Positions 23,366 through 34,309 of a stretch of 64,000 nt of DNA are shown here, piece by piece. Each line of letters starts with the position of its first letter. The stretch's first letter is position 1. The notes below the pieces were generated by a model that was given only the letters and a program-made list of their open reading frames with translations, had not been told where the DNA came from and searched no databases. Source of the stretch: Rhipidocladum racemiflorum (Eukaryota > Streptophyta > Magnoliopsida > Poales > Poaceae); the NCBI GenBank assembly GCA_036346355.1, contig CM070575.1:63431915-63495914 (forward strand), given 5' to 3'. A program made the translations under genes and the position numbers.

Positions 23366-23479
23366 CCCCTCCTCTCCAAGGTCGCTCGCTCTCGATGGGT
23401 AGCAGCAATGGCTGGCAAGGAGGAGGAGGAAGAAGAAGAGAAGTGGGAGGAGAGCAGACGTGCCGCAGTTGGGATGCAA
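23366..23479 (-). promoter_or_regulatory. CT-rich leader with in-frame upstream ATG of arginase
   Basis: Immediately upstream of the arginase ATG the minus strand is pyrimidine-rich (CT/CTT runs), as in many grass 5' leaders. It is open in the arginase frame back to an ATG at 23479. If used, that start would add 38 residues including a hydrophobic LLPLLFFFLLLLAS stretch. The conserved arginase start at 23365 is preferred. Confidence 0.4.
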
Positions 23480-23581
23480 TGATTAATTTAACCTTACGGG
23501 TTCAGCGCACAACAAAATTACCACAATTTAATAAATCATTTTATCATATACTCCAACAGAATTGCAAAAGTATTAGATATT

Positions 23582-23589
23582 TATTTATA
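23582..23589 (-). promoter_or_regulatory. Candidate TATA box of arginase
   Basis: TATAAATA on the minus strand, 217 bp upstream of the conserved ATG. Transcription starting about 30 bp downstream would include the upstream in-frame ATG. The region is AT-rich, so chance occurrence is possible. Confidence 0.3.
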
Positions 23590-23946
23590 TTTTGCAAAAA
23601 AAAAACGAGTAGGCATAGAGAAGCATACTCTTGTATGTTAAGCTCTAGTGGTAGCCAGCGTCGACCGACGTGACAACGGATGGAACGATGATTGAACGGT
23701 AGAGCTGTGAATTAAGATGACCCACCTAAACGCGTCTTAATAAAGTGAATTAAGTTTATATTTTTATTTAAAATGTAAACAAGACGACCCATCTAAACGT
23801 TCTAAATATACTCATAGTTCTAGCTCCACAGATTTGGTGGAGCTAGAGCTCTGCCAAACCCCCCCTTGTATTCTTAATTGCTTGATTGCATAGAATTGCT
23901 TGTTCATGCTTTCTTGATTAGACACATAATTTAGTTAATGCACTTA

Positions 23947-24178
23947 GGGTGTGTTTGGTTGCCTGTACCAAGTGGTACATGTATGAGATGGTTCAAGAAA
24001 AAGCTCATCCATGCGTTTGGTTGCTTGAATGGAACCATCCCATCCTGAACCAAGTGGTACAATTTTGAGGAATATTCCCTCTAGATGCTGAACCATCTCG
24101 TTCACCCAAAATAATGGAACCAAATGGTACAGGACCATCCCATCCCATCCAGCCTCATCCCACGAACCAAACGCACCC
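23947..24178. mobile_element. Tourist-like MITE
   Basis: The ends gggtgtgtttggttgcctg and (reverse complement of) ...gaaccaaacgcaccc are flanked by TTA on both sides (23944-23946, 24179-24181). At 232 bp and rich in internal ggaaccatcc/ggttcaa symmetries, it is a typical grass PIF/Harbinger-derived MITE, located in the arginase upstream region. Confidence 0.8.
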
Positions 24179-24181
24179 TTA

Positions 24182-26021
24182 ATGAGCCTAGTTGATTTAG
24201 AATTTAATTGTCAAGACCTTAGTTTATCTCTTTCGCATTGTTTTTGTTAGGTTTTGATATAGGGGATGATTAGAGCGTATCTCGATTAGTCATAGAGAAT
24301 TTTCATAAATGCCTATTCACACCCCTCTATGTGTATCCTCGATCTTATACCTACTAACTATAACCCTATCAATATTACCAAATCATCCATACCATGTATT
24401 GTTCAAGCATGCAATCAGAGAACCAAACCCTAAATCAAAATACAAAATCACGCCTGACAGTCATTCGCAGTACCAAAAATCGAGAAAAACTTCCCGAAAA
24501 TCGATCGATTTGAACCGAAAATCGTGGCTACCCAAGAACCCTACTCCCAGGTCGATTTTCGCTATGGGCTAAGCGACTATCGACACTAATTGAGTGATTT
24601 TCGACCTCCTTCCTCGATTTCATGACCGGCGGTGGCCGAGTCTAGCCGGATGCGGCACGAGCTAGGTGGTTGGAAAGCTAGGGGGAAAGTGTCGGTAGCT
24701 CAATAATGTTGTTTAAATCAGCACGAAACCGCTTACAACCTAGGAAACACTTCATGGGCTGGACCGGGCTTTTGGGCCTAGGTACTATGGGCTGCAGCGT
24801 GGTACTATTTTTTTTTTGGTATTTTCAATTATTTACATTCGGTTTTGGCGCAAAACGGTCTAACAAATTTTGTTTTTCAACAAATTTTCATCCTAGATGT
24901 GAAAACCCTATTAATACTAATTTTATGGAGCTTTTTGATAAATTTTCCTAAATTTTCCGGATTTTTTGAATTTCAATTTGAATTTGACCGGTTTGCTGTC
25001 CGATTTGCAATGCTGAGTCGCCTCAATTTTTGAGGTTTTCGATCGAAAATCATCAAAAAAAACCAAATACGCAAGGATTAAAGGAAGCTAGCTCTCGCGG
25101 GTGTATATGACAAAAAAAATACCTATTGGCTGCAAATTTGCCGTACTGGATTGGTCATGTATATATATTTTCGAAACAGGATTGGACATGTATACAAATG
25201 AATAGCTGCTTGAAGTTTCGGCCAGCCTAGTTTGGCCTTGACCACTCAGGTATTGGACATGAGCAGCCGTGCAATATACGTAGGAAAAACCAATTTTTAA
25301 AAAAAATAGTGCCTAGACCACTTAGGTCTTGGATATGGCAAGGACTCAGGTCTTGGACATGAGGAGAACCGTGCAATATAAGTTGGAAAAAGCTAATTTG
25401 CTCATCATCCTCAGTCTGTTCAGGGGAATAGAACTCATAATTTCAAATTCCTACAAAAAAAAAAGATGCCAACTTCAGTAGTTGGATTAGTACACTACCT
25501 TACTGGATTAGTAGTTGGATTAGTATACGAATTCTAACCTAAAACATAAATTCAGATTAAAAATAAAATAAAATGAACAATTTTATATTGATTAAAAGAA
25601 AGAGTACATGTCCATTACGATAAAACATGACTAAAATTTTTTTTTGGGGGGGATAAAATAAAATAAAATAAGAAGTTTTATTTATATATAAACGTTAAAA
25701 AAATTTGAAATTTAGAATAAAAATTAATGGTTCGATTTCTACACTAATTCCAACCTAGATTTAAAATTCAAAATAAAAAATAAAATAAAATTAGAGATTT
25801 GATTTCGATATGAATCCAAAAATAAAATCCCTAAATAAATATAAATCAGTATAAAAATATAATTTAAAATAAAAACAAAACAAATATTCGTAATTGGCCG
25901 CGTATATAAATTCCAACAAAAAACTAGAAATTGGGATATAAAATAAAATTAGCAATTTGATTTTGATACAACTCAGTATGCTTAATAATCTTCTTCCATC
26001 GAAACTCAAACTTCAATTGCA
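24182..26021. other. Intergenic DNA without recognised features
   Basis: AT-rich, with no gene, TIR pair or LTR that I can support. 24440-25040 has the tcgaaaatc/attttcgatcg texture of decayed LTR sequence. Confidence 0.4.
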
Positions 26022-26268
26022 CTAGTAAGTTGCCCGTGCGTTGCAACAGAGTCTCAAAAAAGGGTGGAGGGAAGTCATTGTAAAACGTAGCTTGGATTTC
26101 TTTAAGTGCTTCCATATTTAACTCCATGGCATTTATGGCCTGAAGTAACAACTATTTAAGTCCATAGCATTTATGGCATATTTAAGTGTGTATGCAGTAT
26201 TTAGTTCTATGTGACGCTTCGTTTCTTGTGTAGACGTGGGAAGAAACTCTCACTTTATATAGTAGAGA
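26022..26268 (-). mobile_element. Non-autonomous Helitron, 247 bp
   Basis: On the minus strand it starts TCTCTACTATATAAAGTGAG after a host A and ends gttgcaacgcacgggcaact followed by TACTAG and a host T. That fits the Helitron rules of a 5' TC, a 3' CTRR and insertion between A and T. The gcccgtgcgttgcaac block near the end is the grass Helitron tail. No coding capacity. Confidence 0.75.
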
Positions 26269-26788
26269 TTTCTTAAGTTGTATTTTCCTTCAAGCTTCTG
26301 ATGTCATTTTCAATACTTGGGATGTCTTAAAAAATCCTAAATAACCTACAAGATATGTAAATGTATTCTCAAACATCTAAGTTATATCTTTTGATGCTAC
26401 AAGTTTTAAGATAAATCTAGCCATGCACATACAGAGACCACAATCCTAAGCTTTTCGTAAGCAAAGTGCAAAGGATTGTCGTAGACTTTCTGGCCAGTTG
26501 CCACCCAACGAGGGAGGGCAGTGCACGGCACGCCTAGCCTAGGCTGCCTAACAAAACTATCTTCTTCTTCTTCTTTCGCTTACCAAGTAAGTACATGATA
26601 GTATTAAATTTTTAAAAATTCAACTATCAATATATTTTTAAACGTTAAATTGGATACATGAAAAATTATATATATAGGTTTATCTCGAAAATCAAAATAC
26701 TCTCCTAATATTATAATTTTACTAAGTTTTATAAATACATTATAATAAAAATTAGTGACCAAAGCTATATTATATTCTAAGGATGGTA
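26269..26788. other. Intergenic DNA
   Basis: No feature supported. It contains a CTT-rich patch at 26560-26575. Confidence 0.4.
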
Positions 26789-27104
26789 TCTCTACTATTC
26801 TAAAGTGAGAGTTGGTGGCAGTGGTCCGTTCTACAGATAGTCTCTACTATATAAAGTGAGAGTTTCTTCCCACGTCACATTAATTGCCCTGCTTAATTGC
26901 CCTACGTAAGAAACGAAGCGTTGCTTTAATTAAATACTTTGCGAAGAAACGGGTTAAAGATAGATGTTTGATCTTTAATTAGCCAGCTTTTGCAAGAAAC
27001 AAAGCGTTAAAGATAGATGTTTGATCTTATGAAATAGTATTTTTTTATCTTTATTTTTCGTTATCAATTTTGTTTTTCGTAGCAACGCACGGGCATATAA
27101 CTAG
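26789..27104 (+). mobile_element. Non-autonomous Helitron with a doubled 5' end
   Basis: It begins A|TCTCTACTATTCTAAAGTGAG at 26789 and ends agcaacgcacgggcatataa then CTAG|T at 27104. A second terminus-like sequence, tctctactatataaagtgag, starts at 26841 inside the element, within an extra stretch of about 38 bp that is absent from the inverted sister at 29180-29868. Its 3' end lies 98 bp upstream of the inhibitor-gene ATG. Confidence 0.7.
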
Positions 27105-27201
27105 TTAATGTCTAAAACACAAACTTTTTAAAGACCAGACCGAAGGGAGTAGTATTTATTTTCTTGCCTCCCAATCCGATCCATTCCGCAACTCCATTAG
27201 C

Positions 27202-27795
27202 ATGCCGAGACGCCACCCCCCCTTCCTCCTCCTCCTCCTCCTCCTCCTCCTCGTCGCCGGCGCAGCCGCCTCGCGGCCGCCCGCGGTCAGCCCGGCCGCC
27301 GCGGCGGACTTCGTGCGTCGCTCCTGCCGCTCGACGCGCTACCCGCGCGTGTGCGAGCGGAGCCTCATGCCGCAGGCCCCCGTCGTGGGCCTCAGCCCCC
27401 GCCGGCTCGCGCAGGCCGCGCTCACCGTCGGCGCCGACCGCGCGCGCTCGTGCTCCGACTACCTCGGCCCGCCGTCCCACTCCCAGGGCCCCGCCATCAA
27501 GGACTGCGCCGAGACGCTGCGCGACGCCCAGGAGCGGCTGCGGCAGTCGACGGGGCAGATGACCCGGATGGGCCGCGCCGGGAGCCCCCGCTTCGCGTGG
27601 CGGCTCAGCAACGTCCAGACCTGGGCCAGCGCCGCGCTCACCGACACCTCCACCTGCCTCGACTCCCTCGCCACCTACTCCGCGGGCGGCGCCGACGTGG
27701 ACGCCGTCAGGAGGAGGGTGGTCGCCGTCGCCCAGGCCACCAGCAACGCCCTCGCCCTCGCCAACCACCTCGACCCCGCCGCGCACCACCAGTAG
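27202..27795 (+). CDS. Plant invertase/pectin methylesterase inhibitor-domain protein
   Basis: An intronless ORF of 197 residues. Residues 1-24 form a signal peptide with a run of about ten leucines, so the product should be secreted to the cell wall or vacuole. The mature part has the PMEI-family layout: two N-terminal cysteines (SCRSTRYPRVCERSL), a third in IKDCAETL and a fourth in DTSTCLDSL, consistent with the two conserved disulfides and four-helix bundle. Members inhibit pectin methylesterases or acid invertases; which target applies here cannot be read from sequence. The length is standard. GC content and GC3 are very high, typical of single-exon grass genes. The antisense frame is open only because of that composition. 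A Helitron ends 98 bp upstream, and a Stowaway-like relic (gaccgaagggagtagta, about 27137-27155) lies between, so the proximal promoter is largely element-derived. Confidence 0.93.
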   Translation: MPRRHPPFLLLLLLLLLVAGAAASRPPAVSPAAAADFVRRSCRSTRYPRVCERSLMPQAPVVGLSPRRLAQAALTVGADRARSCSDYLGPPSHSQGPAIKDCAETLRDAQERLRQSTGQMTRMGRAGSPRFAWRLSNVQTWASAALTDTSTCLDSLATYSAGGADVDAVRRRVVAVAQATSNALALANHLDPAAHHQ

Positions 27796-29179
27796 CTATA
27801 TATACCTCCACCCATGCCTCCTCCCTGTCCGTCCATGTATGTATGCGTCAGCCAAATCACCAAGGAGTACTACTTGTCATGATCTCGTATGCTCGCCTTG
27901 CTTCTTGAATGGAATTCTATGTTTTTATCTGCCTTAATTCTATGTTTTTTATCTGCCTTAATTGTTTTTTATCTGAATCACCAGCTGCAAATACAGTACA
28001 TACTCTGTGTGCTTCAGTTTTGCTTAAACCGAGACAGGCTACTTGCATGCTAAGCTCTCCTGGTCTCAATTGCCAATGTTTGTTTGTTTGTGGTTGTAAT
28101 TGACCTGAATAAGTATGAACTAATGGTACACATCCCTACATACAAGGCTTGTGATCCACTGGTATCTGAATAAGAATTACCGGTCAATTCGGTGGTGCTG
28201 CATTTCCATTTTAAAGAATTCCATCCCTTCAGTTTCTTTCATTACTTGGAACTATCATGCTTCTAGCCTATATATGTTTGTTGTTTGTTGGCTTAATTCT
28301 GCAGTCTGCCATGCCATATTATACCATAGGATTGAAGTGGCATTGCAGTAGTCCTCTGGAACCTAGCCTTGGTTATTCAGTTAACTCCAGAACAGAGCAT
28401 TCCCACTGTTTTGCTGGGATCGGGCAGCTGGGCTGAGCTGAAGTGACGCAGGACGGAATCGTCGGCGCATCAATTGATCGACACAGATCGTGTTCATCTG
28501 TTTTTAGTTCATCCAGGACCAGAAAGAGCACTTGTTTGCAAGCGGCTGGTGGTAGCTAGGAAATCAGTCGCTTTTCTAGATCTCGGATGCCGAGTGAGTA
28601 ACTTTTTTATTTTCAAATTTGGTCTTCTTCTAAACTCGATTGCAAAAATAGTCCAATTCTAACCGCGGAAGCACCGGATGGAAAGTGACATGTGTCGCCT
28701 TCCGCACTCTCCTAATTATGAGTTATTTTATCGGCTATTAATTGTGCGGTAACTAGAGGTGAAAATATATTGGGTACGGACGAATATTGCTCTTTTTGTA
28801 TTCTAATTTATATTTTTACTTCCGATTTGGAGTCAGATAGAGATATTCCGGATACAGATATGACTAGAGATTTTTCAAGACATGTGCATAAGGCGGATGC
28901 GGATTGGATTTGAATCGGTCACAGATAATTCGACGGATACCGTGCAAATGAAGAAAATATGTAACTTTAGCAACAAAAGTGTTAAATTATAGTAGCTATT
29001 AGAGAATTGTTTATCCTAGTTAACAACATAAGCATAGTTAAATGTAAATCCGTGTTATAAATTAGACAATAACTAGAAAACCATATAGGATATTAAAGAA
29101 TATTGATGTTTTATCGGATAGCTATTTTGTTGATTTTTCCGATATTTTCCGAATATCCTATCTCATGCTTTGAAGACAA
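27796..29179. other. 3' flank of the inhibitor gene, intergenic
   Basis: It contains the 3' UTR and flank, with no second gene. 28760-29170 carries ggatacggatat/attccgaatatcc text reminiscent of decayed grass retroelement sequence, but no boundaries can be set. Confidence 0.4.
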
Positions 29180-29416
29180 CTACTTACATGCCCGTGCGTT
29201 GCTACGAAAAACAAATTTGATAATGAAAAATAAAGATTAAAAAATAAAAAAAAATTATTTCACAACATCAAACATCTACCTTTAACGCTTCGTTTCTTGC
29301 GAAAGCTGGCTAATTAAAGCAACGCTTCGTTTCTTGCGTAGGGCAATTAAGCGGGACAATTAAGTGGCAATTAATGACGTGGGAAGAACGGACCACTGCC
29401 ACCAAGTGCTGCTTTA

Positions 29417-29633
29417 GGCCATTCACAATGGAGAGTTTCATTACACGGTTTTCAAGAGTGTCACATCATCTTTTGTCTAGGTAACCGTGTATCTCAGGTT
29501 TCATCCTGATGAAACTCACTCACCTCCCATAAAACTCTTTCTATCTCTCTCTTCATAATTATCTTGCCATGTCACCAAACATGATGATGTGTCACATCAT
29601 TTAATGAAAATGAAACTCCCACTGTGAATGGCC
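29417..29633. mobile_element. Tourist-like MITE, copy 1 (217 bp)
   Basis: Ends ggccattcacaatggagagt and (reverse complement of) ...actgtgaatggcc, flanked by TTA at 29414-29416 and 29634-29636. Nested inside the minus-strand Helitron. Confidence 0.88.
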
Positions 29634-29636
29634 TTA

Positions 29637-29853
29637 GGCCATTCACAATGGAGAGTTTCATTACACGATTTCCAAGAGTGCCACATCAGCTTTTGTCTAG
29701 GTAACCGTGTATCTCAGGTTTCATCCTGATGAAACTCACTCACCTCCCATGAAACTCTTTCTATCTCTCTCTTCATAATTATCTTGCCATGTTACCAAAC
29801 ATGATGATGTGTCACATCATTTAATGAAAATGAAACTCCTACTGTGAATGGCC
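29637..29853. mobile_element. Tourist-like MITE, copy 2 (217 bp)
   Basis: Nearly identical to copy 1 and the same length, placed head-to-tail with one shared TTA between them and another TTA at 29854-29856. Confidence 0.88.
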
Positions 29854-29868
29854 TTAGAATAGTAGAGA

Positions 29869-30474
29869 TAACTAGAAACAGGCCATCGAGATAAACGAGA
29901 CAGGACAGACAGTGCGTCCTTTGAAGGCCTCTGTCCATCTTTCCGTACGTACAGTGCATGGCAGCCTAGCCGGTCATCTGCTGTCACGATTCGCATGTCC
30001 GGCCCCTTGCTTTGGTTTTTTGCTCGCCAGAAAGCAGCAACAGCACCGTCGATCGCCATCATCTTCAGTAGTCTTGGCTCGCCGGCATGGCGTGGCGTCT
30101 GTCCATCTCCAACAGCGGGTACTAGCTAGACGTGTTTGTGCGAGCATGCATGCATGCAATGCGTGGCGCATAATAAATTTTGGTTTGCCACCGAGCATCC
30201 GATGCAACTTGCATCAATCCCACGCAACTGGGAAAAAAGCTCCGACAGATGGACGGGGAAGAGTGAATTCATGTTCAGCTGTAAGAATGTACGTATCGCG
30301 TGATCGTGTGGTCTCGACGCTAAGATGCGCGCAACAACTGTAGAGCTAGGAATGTAGCATCTCCTTGTTTGTTTTCGATTCTGTCGAATTGACAGACACT
30401 AGAAGGCTAAATTGTTTCGAGGTGCGAGAATGTGCTGAAAGACCGGCAATTAACCAGGCAAGTAATCATCTACC
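29869..30474. other. Intergenic DNA
   Basis: No supported gene. Several short open frames exist on both strands, with no recognisable motif. Confidence 0.4.
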
Positions 30475-30552
30475 ATCCAATTGTTTGGAGTTATCTTGGA
30501 TCTATTCAGTGTTAGATAAAGGTTCGGTTGGCATCAAAATTAAATTAATAAT
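30475..30552 (+). pseudogene. L1-type LINE reverse-transcriptase fragment, part 1
   Basis: The plus strand reads ...WIYSVLDKGSVGIKI, a typical segment upstream of the GLRQGDPLSP block of plant L1 reverse transcriptases. It stops at the gypsy insertion and resumes at 44556 after the ATAAT duplication. A frameshift lies close to the insertion point. Confidence 0.55.
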
Positions 30553-31449
30553 TGACGAGTACCCGTACCATGGGTACCCCCATCAGCCCGGAAGCACGAA
30601 CGGGCTGACCTATCACGACGGAAGTCCGGCACCACCGAAAGGTACTTGGGCCGCAAAGAACGAGCCCCGACCTGTGCGGGGCCGACCCCGGACGGTCGGC
30701 GGACTCTGGTTCCAAGCGGTCGGCACACGCCGGCCGCCTAATATCGAAGCTCAAGCTCCGCCCGCGCACAAGCCAGCAGGGCCCACGCCCGATCTCGGTA
30801 TTGCCTTGTGCGCAGCTGGCCCCCGACATCCGTGCAGGGCGGCGGCTCCTTCCCAAGGTTGTCGGAAGAGCCACCGAAGAAGTCAAGCCCCCGGCCCGTC
30901 GCCTGGCACACCGCAGAGGAGTACGCCCACTCCCGAGGCCTAAGCAAAGTCAAGCGCCATTAAAGTCACCAAGGCTGACAAGAGCACCACGCAACACGCC
31001 ACCCTGACAGTATTACGCAAGACTGTACGCCACAGAGCCACCAACCCCACCTCGGGACGGGCAGGGGTTGGCCGGACAAGACAGAAGCCAGACCTCAAGA
31101 CGTGCAGACCCCTCTCCTCGTAGTCTTCACAACTCCGTGTAAACCGCCTCCTCCGTCTATATAAGGAGAGGCAGGCCCGAGAAGGAGGGGCGCGGAGAAA
31201 AGGGAAAATGAGTCTCAAGGTAGCCCTCCCTTCTAGCGAAAACCTCAAGGATCGGACAGCCGACCGCCCGCCTCGCTGTACACCCCGTCCGTCTCCAAAA
31301 GATCAATACATTCACACCGCACGAATTGAGTAGGGACATTCGGCCCGAACCAAGTATACATCTTCGACTCCACGAGTCGACCATTCGAGGAGAGGGAGCG
31401 CGACCCCATCCGACCATAAATTCGTATTGCGGTGCACGAAACACCGGCG
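30553..31449 (+). repeat. Gypsy 5' LTR
   Basis: It begins TGACGAGTACCCGTACC. The first 220 bp or so are identical to the 3' LTR; after that come G/A and C/T transitions and single-base indels. The end reads acaccggcg where the 3' LTR has acaccgaca. A TATATAAG box lies at 31157-31164. Confidence 0.92.
31157..31164 (+). promoter_or_regulatory. TATA box of the gypsy LTR promoter
   Basis: TATATAAG within cgtctatataaggagaggca. It is conserved at 44251-44258 in the 3' LTR and lies at the position expected for the U3/R boundary region. Confidence 0.6.
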
Positions 31450-31470
31450 GTTAGCGCGCCCGGTAGGGGC
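31450..31470 (+). other. Primer-binding site of the gypsy element
   Basis: Directly after the LTR: gttagcgcgcccggtagggg. This is the cgcgcc.ggtagggg-type site found in grass Tat elements. The exact priming tRNA was not determined. Confidence 0.55.
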
Positions 31471-32460
31471 TCTCGCGCGTCTTCACCGACATCTTCATCT
31501 TCGATTCCCATTCTCCTCCTCGATGGCTTCCTCCCACTACGTTTCGCCCGTATCGAGGGTGGATCCGCCGGCGCCCTCGATTTCATCGTCACCACGGCGA
31601 GAGCTTGTCCTCGTCCTGCTGCTGTCAGGGACGGGCGCCCTCCATAACTGGATGCGATCGGCCGGCGTCCTCGGCAACCTCGACCTCGAGGCCCCGCGCA
31701 TAAGCGCGGCGGGCGGCGTCTTGGCCGGCGTTGCTCCAGCAACACCGCATACTGGCGCGCGGCGAGCGGCGGAACCACCCTCCACGAGCTCACAACTCGT
31801 GGCCATGGCCGATTCTGCCACGGCTTCCCTCCACGACTGGCCGACGGATTCCTCTAGCCCACGGCTCTAGCTCCGAGCAAGGAGTGTGCCCCTCGAAGGA
31901 GCCTACGCCCATGAGTGCAATATGACGGTGCGGCGGAGCCATCCTCCACCCGCTACCATCGGGACCCTCCTCCCGCGCGACGAGCGGCGGGAGGAATCCC
32001 GGCGAGGAAGACGACGACAAGACACCTGGCAACGCCGCCGACCTCCAGCCGGCAAGCGAGGAGCTAGAAGCCCGAAAGGCCGAGCTCGATAAGTGCAGGC
32101 GAATCGAGCGCCGTCGGCCTAGCCCACCACCAGCCTCGGCCCAGCAGCGCCCAGCGTCAGTGCATCGACAATTGGTGAGAAGCGAAGCGGCCTTCCGTTC
32201 TTCCCTCACGCCAACCGAACATTGCCGCTGCGGCAATGCCGCCCGAGGGCTGCTGAGCCAGCGGAGCACTGAAGCCAAGGCCACCTACCGGAACCTTCGG
32301 GATCGGTAGAGCGTCTTGTCGTTCAAGACGCCCAAGGTTCTAGTTCCCGTGAAGGCGCCACCTCGGGCCGCTGGGCCACTCCCTCACAGGCGGCGGAGCC
32401 AGCCAAGACGGCCCCGCCCCACGAACTCCCCAGGCATCATACACCCGGTGCGCCATCGCT

Positions 32461-33051
32461 GGGGACAAGTATGATCTCCGCACCACCCTCGAGGCGCGAA
32501 GGAGAGCTACCGACGCGCAGACCCTCGCAGACGCCGATAGCGGCGACGCGACCATCCCGACCCAGGATTCGACGGTCTGGGCGCGTCGTTCACCCGCCAG
32601 TATCCGCAACGCCGACTTCGGCCGATTCCGGGCCCCGACCAACATAGCCAAGTACACGGGGGCTACCAACCCCAATGTCTGGTTAGAGGACTACCGGCTC
32701 GCCTGTCGAGCTGGGGGAGCGACGGACGACTCCTTCGTTATCCAGTACCTCCCCATCTATCTTGCGGACTCAGCTCGAGCATGGCTCGAGTACCTGCCCG
32801 CAGATACCATCGGCAGCTGGGCCGACCTGACGAACCTTTTCGTCGGAAATTTCCAGGGCACATACAAACGCCCTGGCAACTCCTGGGACCTGAAAAGCTG
32901 CAAACAGCAGCCGGGGGAGACCCTCCGGGACTACATCCGCCGCTTCTCCCAGCAGTGCAATGAGCTCCCCGACATCCGCGACGCCGACGTCGTCGGGGCG
33001 TTCATCTACGGCACCACGTGCGAGGCTCTGGTCCACAAGTTGGGTGTCTGA
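32461..33051 (+). pseudogene. Gypsy gag domain
   Basis: An open frame containing the retrotransposon gag core: NIAKYTGATNPNVWLEDY, LADSARAWLEYLPADTI and GETLRDYIRRFSQQCNELP. It ends in a TGA at 33049-33051 just after ALVHKLGV, inside the domain tail. The likely N-terminal start is near 31523, but frames are broken between there and 32461, so no single gag ORF exists in this copy. Its role is the capsid-like shell of the retrotransposon particle. Confidence 0.75.
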
Positions 33052-33654
33052 AGCCCGGACCACCAAGGAGCTCCTTGACATCGCCACCAACCACGCCTCG
33101 GCGAGGAGGCCGTGGGGGCCATCTTCGAAAGGAAGACGGCCCACAAGGCAACGACCTCGGGGCGGCGCCCCTCCGACCGCCGGACCAAAGAAAGCGGAAG
33201 GGGAAGCCAGGGCGCGAAGGCGAATAGTCGCCCATTGCCGACCGACCGCCAAGCGAAGGCTCGGCAGACGCCCGACCGATTCGAGAAGGCGATGGATAGT
33301 CCGTGCGAACCCACGACTATCCCGTCAAGCACAAATGCTCCGGATCTGCGAAGTCCTGGCGGTTTCTCTCCGGAAACCCCACGACGTCGCGAGGTAAGGG
33401 AAGAAGCGCGACCGGCGCCCGACGCCGGGACAAAGCGATGAGCCGGTAAGCGAGTTCCGCAACTCGGCGGCCGCCTCATGATCTTCGGAGGGGCGGAGTG
33501 CTACGGCCCGACAAGCGGCAGTGGCTTCGCCCACCGAGAGGTCCACACGGCTACCCCGCCGTGCCCACCTACTGAGGTGGTCGGAGTGCCCGATCGCCTT
33601 CGGCCAGGACCGACCACCCCGACCACATTCCGCACCGGGGCGCTATCCGCTCGT

Positions 33655-34075
33655 CGTCGACCCCATCGTGGGGACGGCGCTGACCAAGGTACTCATGGAT
33701 CGGCGGCGATCTCAACATCATGTATATTGAGACCTTGGATGCCACTGGGGTCCCTCGCTCAGCCCTCCGGCCGAGCAAGGCACCCTTCCATGGCGTCGTG
33801 CAGGCCAACAGCCCACCCCTCGGGCAAGTCGGCCTGCCGTCACCTTTGGGAGCCCGGACAACTTCCGCACCGAAAACCTCACTTTCGAGGTTGTGGACTT
33901 CCCGGCTCCTACCACGCCATTTTGGGACTACCATGCTACGCGAAGTTCATGGCGGTCCCCAATTACACCTACCTCAAGCTGAAGATGCCAGGGCCGCAAG
34001 GAGTCATCATCGTGGCCACATCTTTCCAGCTCGCCTACAAGCTAACGGCGAAGCGTGCGGCTGGCCTCGGCCCGG
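33655..34075 (+). pseudogene. Gypsy aspartic protease region
   Basis: Around 33695-33730 the catalytic D-G-G-S-type site is present but split by a frameshift, after which LNIMYIETLDATGVP-type sequence follows. Downstream, SYHAILGLPCYAKFMAVPNY (C-terminal protease flap region) is in another frame. Both pieces are recognisable from Tat-lineage proteases. Confidence 0.6.
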
Positions 34076-34309
34076 TCCTCGCTTGCCGAGCTCGCCCGAC
34101 TCGAGAGAAGGCCCGGATCCACCCCCGACTCCAGCAAGTCGGGGACTAGCTCTTTCAAGTCCGCGGAGGACACGAAGGAGGTCGCTGTTGATCCCGAGGA
34201 TCCCGCCAAGACCGTGCGGATCGGGGCCGCCCTCACCACCAAATAGGAAGGCGCGCTCGTCGACTTCCTCCAAGCAAACCGAGATGTCTTCGCTTGGAGA
34301 CCCTCGGAC

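Larger units (their letters stand above)
29180..29868 (-). mobile_element. Non-autonomous Helitron interrupted by two MITEs
   Basis: On the minus strand it starts A|TCTCTACTATTCTAA at 29868 and ends agcaacgcacgggcatgtaa then GTAG (a mutated CTAG) and a host T at 29180. With the MITEs removed it matches the plus-strand Helitron at 26789-27104 (gttggtggcagtggtccgtt, ttcccacgtca, aattgcccta, gaaacgaagcg). The two therefore form an inverted pair around the inhibitor gene. Confidence 0.7.

Noticed and set aside
27112..27789. 225-codon minus-strand ORF opposite the inhibitor gene
   Set aside because: Shadow of a very GC-rich gene; low-complexity Gly/Glu/Arg sequence with no motif.
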